Assembly: GCF_001953055.1 (NCBI RefSeq)
Contig: NZ_CP019044.1
Coordinates: forward strand, 806,001 to 870,000
DNA from: Salaquimonas pukyongi
GTDB lineage: Bacteria > Pseudomonadota > Alphaproteobacteria > Rhizobiales > Rhizobiaceae
Length of the DNA: 64,000 nucleotides
Direction: 5' to 3'
Shown here: positions 57,753 through 64,000 of the stretch, in pieces
How positions within the stretch are numbered: the stretch's first letter is position 1
How the letters are laid out: each line of letters opens with the position of its first letter
Notes under the pieces: model-generated
What the model was told of the DNA's origin: nothing
The model's database searches: none
What the model saw: only the letters and a program-made list of their open reading frames with translations
Translations under genes and position numbers: made by a program

Positions 57753-60059
57753 ATGAACGAAACCGTTCACGCCAAATTCGGAATGGGCGCATCTGTTCTG
57801 CGCACGGAAGATGACGCCTTTGCCACCGGACAGGGCCGCTATACCGACGACATCAAGGCAGAGGGAATGCTGCATGGCTATGTTCTGCGTTCTCCCCATG
57901 CCCATGCCCGTTTTACGATCACTGATACATCCGCCGCCCGGCAGGCCGACGGCGTTCACCTGATTTTGACGGCGGCCGATATCGCGCACCTAAAGCCGTT
58001 GTCGAACGTCACACCGATCAGGAATGAGGACGGTTCTGAAATCGTAAACCGCGATCTTCCGGTATTGTGCGACGGGATCGTGCGTCATGTCGGCGATGCC
58101 ATCGCATTCATTGTGGCCGACAGCACGGCTGAGGCGAGGGATGCCGCCGAACTCATTGAGGTGGACTTCGAAGACCTTGACGTGGTTATCGATACCGAGG
58201 GCGCCCTTGATGAGGATGCGCCGCTTGTCTACCCCCAAGCCGGTACCAATCTCGCCTTCACCACCTTTCTCGGCGACCGGGAAAAAACTGCGGAACTATT
58301 TTCCAAAGCCGCCCGTGTCAGCGAATTGCGGATCGTCAACAGCCGCCTGGTCTGCAATTACATGGAAGTGCGGTCCTGTCTTTCGCAGTGGAGCGAGGCA
58401 GAAGGTTATACGGTCACGGTCTGCTCCCAGGGCGCGCACGGCATTCGCCGGCATCTGGCAGCGATAACCGGTGAGGATGCCGGCCGCATTCGCGTGATAA
58501 CGCCCGATGTCGGCGGCGGCTTCGGCACCAAGGTGTTCCCCTATCGCGAATATCCCCTCACCATGGAGGCGGCAAAACGCCTTGGCCGCCCGGTCAAGTG
58601 GACCAGCGACCGGTCCGAGCATTTTGTCGCCGATGCCCATGGCCGCGACAACATTGCCTATGCCCGCATGGCGATGGACGAAAACGGCAGGTTTCTGGCC
58701 GTCGAGGTCGATCTGATTGCCGCCATGGGGGCCTATCTGCATTGCTACGGACCCTACATTCCCTGGCTCGGCATGACCATGACGACCGGCATTTACGATA
58801 TCCCGGCAATGGCGGTCACCTGCCGCGGCACCTACACCAACACCACGCCGCTTGATGCCTATCGCGGAGCGGGCCGGCCGGAAGCTGCCTATCTCATCGA
58901 GCGCCTTGTCGAACAATGCGCACAGGACATGGGCATGACGCCGGACGAAATCCGTAATCGCAACTTCATCCGGCCGGACCAACTGCCCTACAAGACGCCG
59001 GGGGGCAGGCTCTACGATACCGGTGAATTTGCAGAGCACATGAAGCTTTGCATGGAACGCGCCGGCTGGAACGGTTTTGACAAGCGCAATGAGGAAGCAG
59101 GCAAGCGCGGGCGCTTTCGCGGCATCGGCATGTCGACCTATATCGAAGCCTGTGCCTTTGCCGGTTCCGAGCCGGCCTTTTTGACCCTGGAGGACGACGG
59201 CACCATCCTGATCCGGATCGGGACACAGTCGAACGGCCAGGGCCATGCCACCGCCTATTCCCAGCTTGCTGCTGAAAAATTCGGCATGGGGGTTGAGAAT
59301 TTCCGGGTGCATCAGGGCGATACCGCCGTGCTGGAAAAAGGCGGCGGGACGGGCGGTTCGCGCTCTGTTCCCCTGGGCGGCATTTCCGTTGCCAGGGCCG
59401 CTGACGCACTGGCCGAAAAGGTCAGGAAAGTCGCAGCCGGCGAACTGGAAGCTTCACCCGGCGACATCGAACTTTCCGAGGGCGAGGCGCGGATCATCGG
59501 CACGGACCGGACCATCTCGCTGGCGGCCATCGCCAAAGCGGCCAGTGAATCAGATCGCAACGCCAGCGCCGAATACACCCAGGACGAGGCCACCTATCCC
59601 AACGGCACCCATGTCTGTGAAGTGGAGATCGATCCTGAAACCGGCAGCATTGAAGTTGTTGCCTACACCATTGTCGATGATTTCGGCGCCACGGTTAACC
59701 CCCTACTGCTGGCCGGCCAGATCCATGGCGGCGTCGTTCAGGGCATTGGACAGTGCCTTAACGAACGCGTGGTTTATGATGAGGATGGCCAATTGCTGAC
59801 GGCGAGCTTCATGGACTATTCCATGCCGCGGGCAGCAGAAATCCCGAACTTCCATTTTGAAACCCGCAACGTGCCTTCCACCACAAATGCCATGGGCATC
59901 AAGGGAGCGGGCGAAGCTGGTACCATCGGCGCGTGTCCGGCAGTCATGAATGCGGTAAACGACGCCCTGCGCCGCAAATACGATGCAGCGCCCATCGACA
60001 TGCCGGTAGTTCCCCATCTGCTTTGGGAAGCGATTGAAGCGGCACGAACGGGTGCTTGA
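57753..60059 (+). CDS. Molybdopterin-binding subunit, form II CoxL-like
   Basis: A 768-residue large subunit of the xanthine oxidase family. The active-site loop AYRGAGRPEAAY is the form II signature; the CO-oxidising form I has AYxCSFR instead. Other motifs are PDVGGGFGTK, EACAFAGSEP, QGHATAYSQLAAEKFG and the C-terminal GAGEAGTIGACPAVMNAV. GGAGA precedes ATG 57753. The [2Fe-2S] and FAD subunits normally encoded beside it are not in the window. The substrate is unknown; CO oxidation is not supported. Confidence 0.88.
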   Translation: MNETVHAKFGMGASVLRTEDDAFATGQGRYTDDIKAEGMLHGYVLRSPHAHARFTITDTSAARQADGVHLILTAADIAHLKPLSNVTPIRNEDGSEIVNRDLPVLCDGIVRHVGDAIAFIVADSTAEARDAAELIEVDFEDLDVVIDTEGALDEDAPLVYPQAGTNLAFTTFLGDREKTAELFSKAARVSELRIVNSRLVCNYMEVRSCLSQWSEAEGYTVTVCSQGAHGIRRHLAAITGEDAGRIRVITPDVGGGFGTKVFPYREYPLTMEAAKRLGRPVKWTSDRSEHFVADAHGRDNIAYARMAMDENGRFLAVEVDLIAAMGAYLHCYGPYIPWLGMTMTTGIYDIPAMAVTCRGTYTNTTPLDAYRGAGRPEAAYLIERLVEQCAQDMGMTPDEIRNRNFIRPDQLPYKTPGGRLYDTGEFAEHMKLCMERAGWNGFDKRNEEAGKRGRFRGIGMSTYIEACAFAGSEPAFLTLEDDGTILIRIGTQSNGQGHATAYSQLAAEKFGMGVENFRVHQGDTAVLEKGGGTGGSRSVPLGGISVARAADALAEKVRKVAAGELEASPGDIELSEGEARIIGTDRTISLAAIAKAASESDRNASAEYTQDEATYPNGTHVCEVEIDPETGSIEVVAYTIVDDFGATVNPLLLAGQIHGGVVQGIGQCLNERVVYDEDGQLLTASFMDYSMPRAAEIPNFHFETRNVPSTTNAMGIKGAGEAGTIGACPAVMNAVNDALRRKYDAAPIDMPVVPHLLWEAIEAARTGA

Positions 60060-60114
60060 ACGCCCTGTTTTACCTACTTGCTAGGAAGACCTGCGCAGGT
60101 TAAAACTTGGGCGA

Positions 60115-60214
60115 ACTCATGGAGGTGCCCGCTTGTCGCTTTTGCGAAAACCGGGCTGAGAGGGTGATCCCAACTCCCTGAACCTGATCCGGGTCATGCC
60201 GGCGTAGGGAATGA
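60115..60214 (+). promoter_or_regulatory. TPP riboswitch (THI element)
   Basis: Sequence and order of the conserved parts fit the thiamine pyrophosphate aptamer: GGAGGTGCCCG at 60121-60131, CGGGCTGAGAGGGTGAT around 60152-60168, then CCCTGAACCTGATCCGGGTC and ATGCCGGCGTAGGGAATG at 60176-60213. It lies 65 bases before thiM on the same strand. Binding of TPP should turn off the thi genes; no clear terminator follows, so control of translation is more likely. Confidence 0.93.
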
Positions 60215-60278
60215 GCGCGCTTTTCCGTGAAAGTACCCGTTCCTGTCAGCATGACCTGTGCAAACCGGGCAGAGGGCA

Positions 60279-61046
60279 ATGTCGCAGGCACACACGTCCA
60301 GGGAACTGCTGAATGCCGCAGGGCGTGCAATGGCGCGCCTGCGTTCCCGGGGTGCGCGTGTCCATTGCCTGACCAATGCCGTGGCCCAGCCCTTCACCGC
60401 CAACGTGCTGCTGGCTGCCGGTGCAACGCCCTCGATGACTGTGGCGCGTGAGGAGATTGCCTCCTTTACCAACCGCGCCGATGCGGTGTTGATCAATCTG
60501 GGAACGCTCGATCCGCCACGCATGGCGGCCATGAAGGCCGCCGGTGAACTGTGCGAAGAAACCGGCAAGCCTTTCGTGCTCGATCCCGTCATGTGCCACC
60601 TTTCCTCCCTGCGCCGGGACTTTGCCGTCAGGCTGTTGCAACACGCGCCCGCGATCCTGCGCAGCAATGCAGCCGAGGCACAGGCGATTGAGGAGGCCGC
60701 GCCCGGTGCCAGGGTCAGTGCCGGTACTGGTGCCGCCTGCCAGGTGGTCACCGGCGAGCAGGACAGCATTGTTCATGACGGCGTGAAATACCAACTGGCC
60801 AATGGGCATCCCTGGCTTTCGAAGGTCACGGCAGCCGGCTGCGCCCAGGGCGCGCTGATGGCGGCGACGTCAGCGGCCGCGGAGAGTTTGCCGGCAGCGG
60901 CGGCCGCTGCCTTGCTTTGGATGAACGTGGCGGCTGAAAACGCCGCCAGAACAGCGCAGGGTCCGGGCAGCTTCCAGGCAGCGCTTGTGGACTGCATTTA
61001 CGACCTTGAACCGGCAGAACTTATCGAACGGGCAAAACTGGCATGA
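60279..61046 (+). CDS. thiM: Hydroxyethylthiazole kinase ThiM
   Basis: A 255-residue kinase that phosphorylates the thiazole alcohol in thiamine salvage. Motifs include VHCLTNAVAQPFTANVLLAAGATPSM and the C-terminal VTAAGCAQGAL loop, where the usual GTGC-type anion hole is replaced by a GCAQG version as in many ThiM proteins. GAGGG lies just before ATG 60279; GTG 60258 is an alternative. It is the first gene after the TPP riboswitch, and the stop overlaps thiE (ATGA). Confidence 0.92.
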   Translation: MSQAHTSRELLNAAGRAMARLRSRGARVHCLTNAVAQPFTANVLLAAGATPSMTVAREEIASFTNRADAVLINLGTLDPPRMAAMKAAGELCEETGKPFVLDPVMCHLSSLRRDFAVRLLQHAPAILRSNAAEAQAIEEAAPGARVSAGTGAACQVVTGEQDSIVHDGVKYQLANGHPWLSKVTAAGCAQGALMAATSAAAESLPAAAAAALLWMNVAAENAARTAQGPGSFQAALVDCIYDLEPAELIERAKLA

Positions 61047-61708
61047 AGAATTTTGATATTACGCTGTATGGCATTCTCGATCCCGAGCATTGTCTCGACC
61101 GGGATCTGGCCGAGCTGGCGGTTACCGCTGCCAACAATGGCGCGACGCTGCTGCAATACCGCGACAAGATCAACGGAACCCGGCACATGGTTGCCGCGGT
61201 CACTTCCATCCTCGATGCGCTGGGCGACAGCGAGGTGAAGGTGATCGTCAACGACCGGGTGGATGTCGCTCTGGCGGCCGGTGCCCACGGGGTTCACCTC
61301 GGCCCGTCGGACATGGACGCAGGCCGGGCGCGCCGCATTGCCGGCGATGACCTGATCATCGGCATATCCGTCAAGACACCGGAAGGGGCCGAAAGCATCC
61401 CCTGTCATCTGGTCGATTATGCTTTTATCGGCGGCGTGCATGAAACCACTTCAAAGGACAATCCGGCCGCCTTCGGGCTTGATGGCTGGCGGGAGCGGGC
61501 AGAGCGCATCCGCGAATCCGCACCGCGCCTGCCGGTTGGCGCCATTGCCGGGCTGACGCCGGGAAACTGTGCCGAAGTGGTCCAGGCAGGCGCCGATGGC
61601 ATTGCGGCAATCTCCGCCCTTTTCGAAGCCGAGGATGTTGGCGCCGCAACCCAGGCCTTCCGGCGGGCGATCGAGGAAGCCCGCGAAAGCAATGGGCAGA
61701 ACCTGTGA
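61043..61708 (+). CDS. thiE: Thiamine phosphate synthase ThiE
   Basis: A 221-residue TIM-barrel enzyme that joins HMP pyrophosphate and thiazole phosphate. Conserved parts are LLQYRDKINGTRHM, VIVNDRVDVALAAGAHGVHLGPSDMD, GISVKTPEGAE and the C-terminal GADGIAAISALF. Overlaps thiM and thiD by four bases each. The product thiamine phosphate also needs a ThiL kinase, which is not in the window. Confidence 0.94.
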   Translation: MKNFDITLYGILDPEHCLDRDLAELAVTAANNGATLLQYRDKINGTRHMVAAVTSILDALGDSEVKVIVNDRVDVALAAGAHGVHLGPSDMDAGRARRIAGDDLIIGISVKTPEGAESIPCHLVDYAFIGGVHETTSKDNPAAFGLDGWRERAERIRESAPRLPVGAIAGLTPGNCAEVVQAGADGIAAISALFEAEDVGAATQAFRRAIEEARESNGQNL

Positions 61709-62532
61709 GCGGCCCTGTACCCATAGCGCTGACCATTGCAGGTTCTGATTCTGGCGGCGGTGCCGGCATCCAGGCGGACCTGAAGGCATTTTCGGCAAAC
61801 CGTGCCTATGGCGCCAGCGTCATCACGGCCCTGACGGCCCAGAACACGCTGGGCGTGTCGGCCATTCACGAAGTGCCGCCCGAATTCGTTTCCGCCCAGA
61901 TCGATGCGGTCTTTTCCGACCTGAACGTCGCCGCAGTGAAAGTCGGCATGCTGGCTTCCACTCCGATCATTGAAGCGGTGGCCGCAGGACTGCGCAAATG
62001 GGAGGCGGTCAACATCGTCGTCGACCCGGTCATGGTTACCACAAGCGGCGATCCGCTGATCGCCGATGAGGCGGTGGAGACACTGAAAGGCGAGCTTTTT
62101 CCTCTTGCAGCCATCGTGACCCCGAACCTGCATGAAGCAGCACGGCTTGCCCGCGGCCAGGTCGCTGCAAACCGCAACGAAATGAAGGGGCAGGCAAGAG
62201 CCATCCTCGCCATGGGCGCGGGTGCTGTACTGATGAAGGGCGGGCATGCGCCGATCGAAGGCGATGCCGGTGAAGCTGCCGATGTTCTGGTCTCCCGCCA
62301 GGGCGAAGAATGGTTCAGCGCCCCGCGTGTTGAAACCGCGAACACCCATGGTACGGGCTGCTCCCTTTCGTCGGCGATTGCCGCTAACCTTGCAGCGGGC
62401 ATGGATTTGTCCGCTGCCGTGGCGGCGGCCAAGGTGTGGCTGACCGGTGCCCTGGAAAACTCGCACGCGCTGGCCGTCGGCAAGGGGGCAGGACCTGTGC
62501 ATCATTTTCACAATCTGTGGCGCAAGGATTGA
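61705..62532 (+). CDS. thiD: HMP / HMP-phosphate kinase ThiD
   Basis: A 275-residue ribokinase-like enzyme that phosphorylates hydroxymethylpyrimidine twice. Typical motifs are ALTIAGSDSGGGAGIQADLKAFSANRAYG, VVDPVMVTTSGDPL and the active-site NTHGTGCSLSSAIAANLA with GTGC. The GTG start at 61705 overlaps thiE. With thiM and thiE it makes a complete salvage route from HMP and thiazole. Confidence 0.95.
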   Translation: MSGPVPIALTIAGSDSGGGAGIQADLKAFSANRAYGASVITALTAQNTLGVSAIHEVPPEFVSAQIDAVFSDLNVAAVKVGMLASTPIIEAVAAGLRKWEAVNIVVDPVMVTTSGDPLIADEAVETLKGELFPLAAIVTPNLHEAARLARGQVAANRNEMKGQARAILAMGAGAVLMKGGHAPIEGDAGEAADVLVSRQGEEWFSAPRVETANTHGTGCSLSSAIAANLAAGMDLSAAVAAAKVWLTGALENSHALAVGKGAGPVHHFHNLWRKD

Positions 62533-62566
62533 TGGCGCCGCTTTCAAAGGAGCAGGAGTTGGACTG

Positions 62567-63652
62567 ATGAGCATTACCCGCAGAAACCTTGTTGCCGGCC
62601 TCGGCCTTGCCGGTGCTGCAGCGCCTTTGGCGGCGCCTGCAATCGCGGCTGAAACCATCGAGTGGAAGATGGTCACTTCCTGGCCGCGCAACCTTCCGGG
62701 GCCTGGGGTTACGGCACAAAAACTTGCCGATCTCATCACCGCACTTTCCGGCGGCAGGCTGACCGTCAAACTGTATGCTGCCGGTGAGCTGGTTCCGGCG
62801 CTGGAAGTGTTCGACGCGGTTTCCAACGGCACCGCACAAATGGCCCACACCGCACCGCTTTTCTGGGCTGGCAAGTTTCCCGCAGCCCCTGTCTTCACCG
62901 CCGCGCCTTTTGGCCTGACGCCGCTTGAACACATCACCTGGATATCCAAGGGTGGCGGGCAGCAATTGTGGGACGAATTGTATGCGCCGCTGGGCGTCAA
63001 ACCCTTCATGGCATCGAACACCGGCTATCAGATGGGCGGATGGTACAAAAGACCGGTCGCATCGGTGGAGGATTTCAAGGGATTGAAAATCCGCATGCCG
63101 GGGCTTGGCGGGCAGGTGGTTGGAAAGCTTGGAGCGGCCCCCGTCAATCTGCCGCCCGGAGAAATCATCACCAGCCTGCAGACCGGCGTGATCGACGCGA
63201 CGGAGTTTCTCGGCCCGTTTTCCGACAGCGCCATGGGCTTTCAGCAGGCGGCGAAGAACTATTATTATCCCGGTTTCCATGAACCCAATGGCACCGGCGA
63301 GGCGCTGGTTTCGATCAAGGCGCTGGAAGCCTTGCCCGCGGACCTGCAGGAAGCGGTCGCCAGAGCCTGCGAATGGGTCAATCTGTGGTCGCTCACCGAT
63401 GCGGAGTGGGAAAATGCCCGCGCATTGGAGCGCCTGCAGGCTGAAGAAGGCGTCATTCTGCGCGAATATCCGCAGGATGTTCTGACGGCGGCAAGGATCG
63501 CCACCACCGAGGTGATGGCCGAACTGGCGGAAACCGATGCGCTGACCGGCAGGATTGTCGAAAGCTATACCGCGGCCGCCCGCCACCTCGGCAAATGGTC
63601 GGATGTTTCGGTTAAGGCGTTTCTCGCCGCCCGTGGGCAACCTGCCGGCTGA
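62567..63652 (+). CDS. TRAP transporter substrate-binding protein (TakP-like)
   Basis: A 361-residue DctP-type periplasmic binding protein with a twin-arginine-like signal (SITRRNLVAGLGLAGAA, cut near AIAA). Typical stretches are SWPRNLPGPGVTAQKLADLI, AAGELVPALEVFDAVSNGTAQM, TGYQMGGWYKRPV and GVIDATEFLGPFSDSAMG; the order resembles TakP, a 2-oxoacid binder. GGAGCAGGAG precedes ATG 62567. It lies 34 bases after thiD, so it may be under the TPP riboswitch. No membrane subunits (DctQ/DctM) are in the window. Confidence 0.88.
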   Translation: MSITRRNLVAGLGLAGAAAPLAAPAIAAETIEWKMVTSWPRNLPGPGVTAQKLADLITALSGGRLTVKLYAAGELVPALEVFDAVSNGTAQMAHTAPLFWAGKFPAAPVFTAAPFGLTPLEHITWISKGGGQQLWDELYAPLGVKPFMASNTGYQMGGWYKRPVASVEDFKGLKIRMPGLGGQVVGKLGAAPVNLPPGEIITSLQTGVIDATEFLGPFSDSAMGFQQAAKNYYYPGFHEPNGTGEALVSIKALEALPADLQEAVARACEWVNLWSLTDAEWENARALERLQAEEGVILREYPQDVLTAARIATTEVMAELAETDALTGRIVESYTAAARHLGKWSDVSVKAFLAARGQPAG

Positions 63653-63667
63653 TCTTCCGGAGCAAAT

Positions 63668-64000
63668 TCAGCCCTGCGCCTGGGCGTCCAGCTTTGCCCT
63701 GATCTGCAGCAGATCGTGCCAGGCCAGCCGCTTCTGTGCCGGCTGGCGCAGCAGATAGGCCGGGTGCAGGGTGGCAAGTGCATCCACTTCCCGCCCGCCG
63801 ACCCTGTATTTCTGCCATTTGCCGCGCAGGGACAGGATGCCGGTCGTGGTCTGAAACAGCATTTTTGCCGATGAACCACCAACGGCCACCAGCAGGTCGG
63901 GCGCGGCAAGTTCGATGTGCCGCTCGATGAACGGACGGCAGATTTCGACTTCCGCCGGTGTTGGCGTGCGGTTGCCCGGCGGGCGCCAGGGCAGCACGTT
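63668..64000 (-). CDS. Uracil-DNA glycosylase, C-terminal part (runs off the window)
   Basis: The last 110 residues of a family 4-type uracil-DNA glycosylase. NVLPWRPPGNRTPTPAEVEICRPF follows the nucleotide-binding region, and LLVAVGGSSAKMLF and ATLHPAYLLRQPAQKR are the C-terminal motifs, with the active-site His in the latter. The N-terminal half lies beyond position 64000. It removes uracil from DNA in base excision repair. It converges with the TRAP gene. Confidence 0.88.
   Translation of the reverse strand, partial: NVLPWRPPGNRTPTPAEVEICRPFIERHIELAAPDLLVAVGGSSAKMLFQTTTGILSLRGKWQKYRVGGREVDALATLHPAYLLRQPAQKRLAWHDLLQIRAKLDAQAQG

Noticed and set aside
57753-60059. Carbon monoxide dehydrogenase (form I CoxL)
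   Set aside because: The active-site loop is AYRGAGR, not the AYxCSFR of CO-oxidising enzymes, and no coxS/coxM genes are adjacent.
60089-60100. Perfect palindrome ACCTGCGCAGGT upstream of the TPP riboswitch, as a terminator or operator
   Set aside because: Too short a stem once a loop is allowed, with no T tract; it could be an operator but nothing supports a specific one.
61417-63021. 534-codon minus-strand frame opposite thiE, thiD and the TRAP gene
   Set aside because: Spans three well-supported genes and lacks family motifs; a high-GC shadow.

Overview
The window looks like chromosomal DNA of an alphaproteobacterium of the order Hyphomicrobiales (Rhizobiales). Pointers are GC-rich genes with ATGA-type overlaps, a MucR/Ros zinc-finger regulator, a FeuN-FeuP-FeuQ-like signalling set, the ccmIEFH / degP / response regulator / kinase / glnE / pleC / pepN order known from rhizobia, and a Rhodobacter-type gene transfer agent (GTA). 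The genus cannot be fixed from the sequence alone. No rRNA, tRNA, CRISPR array, integrase or intact transposase was seen.

Layout. (1) 278-6163: seven-gene Mrp-type Na+/H+ antiporter operon (A-G). (2) 6403-18052: a conserved rhizobial housekeeping block with mucR, a DnaA-domain-IV-like protein and a DUF6456-type protein, sufE, a DUF5330-type protein, a PAS-like histidine kinase with a peptidoglycan-binding protein, DUF1491 and DUF2336 proteins, a DUF1254/DUF1214-like pair, a class A penicillin-binding protein and a YcgN-type cysteine-cluster protein. (3) 18052-33512: an apparently complete GTA head-tail cluster (small and large terminase, portal, protease, capsid, connectors, tail tube, chaperones, short tape measure, distal tail, hub, peptidase, megatron). 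A near-consensus promoter precedes it, an intrinsic-terminator-like hairpin follows the capsid gene, and a holin-like gene plus an overlapping spanin-like pair end it. There is no integrase, repressor or replication gene, which argues for a domesticated GTA rather than a recent prophage. (4) 33583-51907: feuN-feuP-feuQ-like genes, a surface lipoprotein, cytochrome c maturation genes, a hydrolase-OsmC fusion, degP, an OmpR/EnvZ-type pair, glnE and a PleC-like kinase. (5) 52116-64000: pepN, pgi, an EamA exporter, an orphan form II CoxL-like molybdoenzyme subunit, a TPP-riboswitch-led thiM-thiE-thiD operon that appears to continue into a TRAP binding protein, and the C-terminal part of a uracil-DNA glycosylase.

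The most unusual structure is a pair of unrelated, TA-bounded inverted-repeat elements (MITE-like, 271 and 311 bp). One lies between the response regulator and its kinase, the other directly before glnE. Removing the first on paper, leaving one TA, gives a stop codon followed after three bases by the kinase ATG. The right end of the second carries the only evident Shine-Dalgarno sequence of glnE. Within the GTA, the post-capsid hairpin, an extra 55-codon gene coupled by ATGA overlaps on both sides, an 18-bp duplication in the tape-measure gene and the terminal lysis-like cassette also deserve attention.
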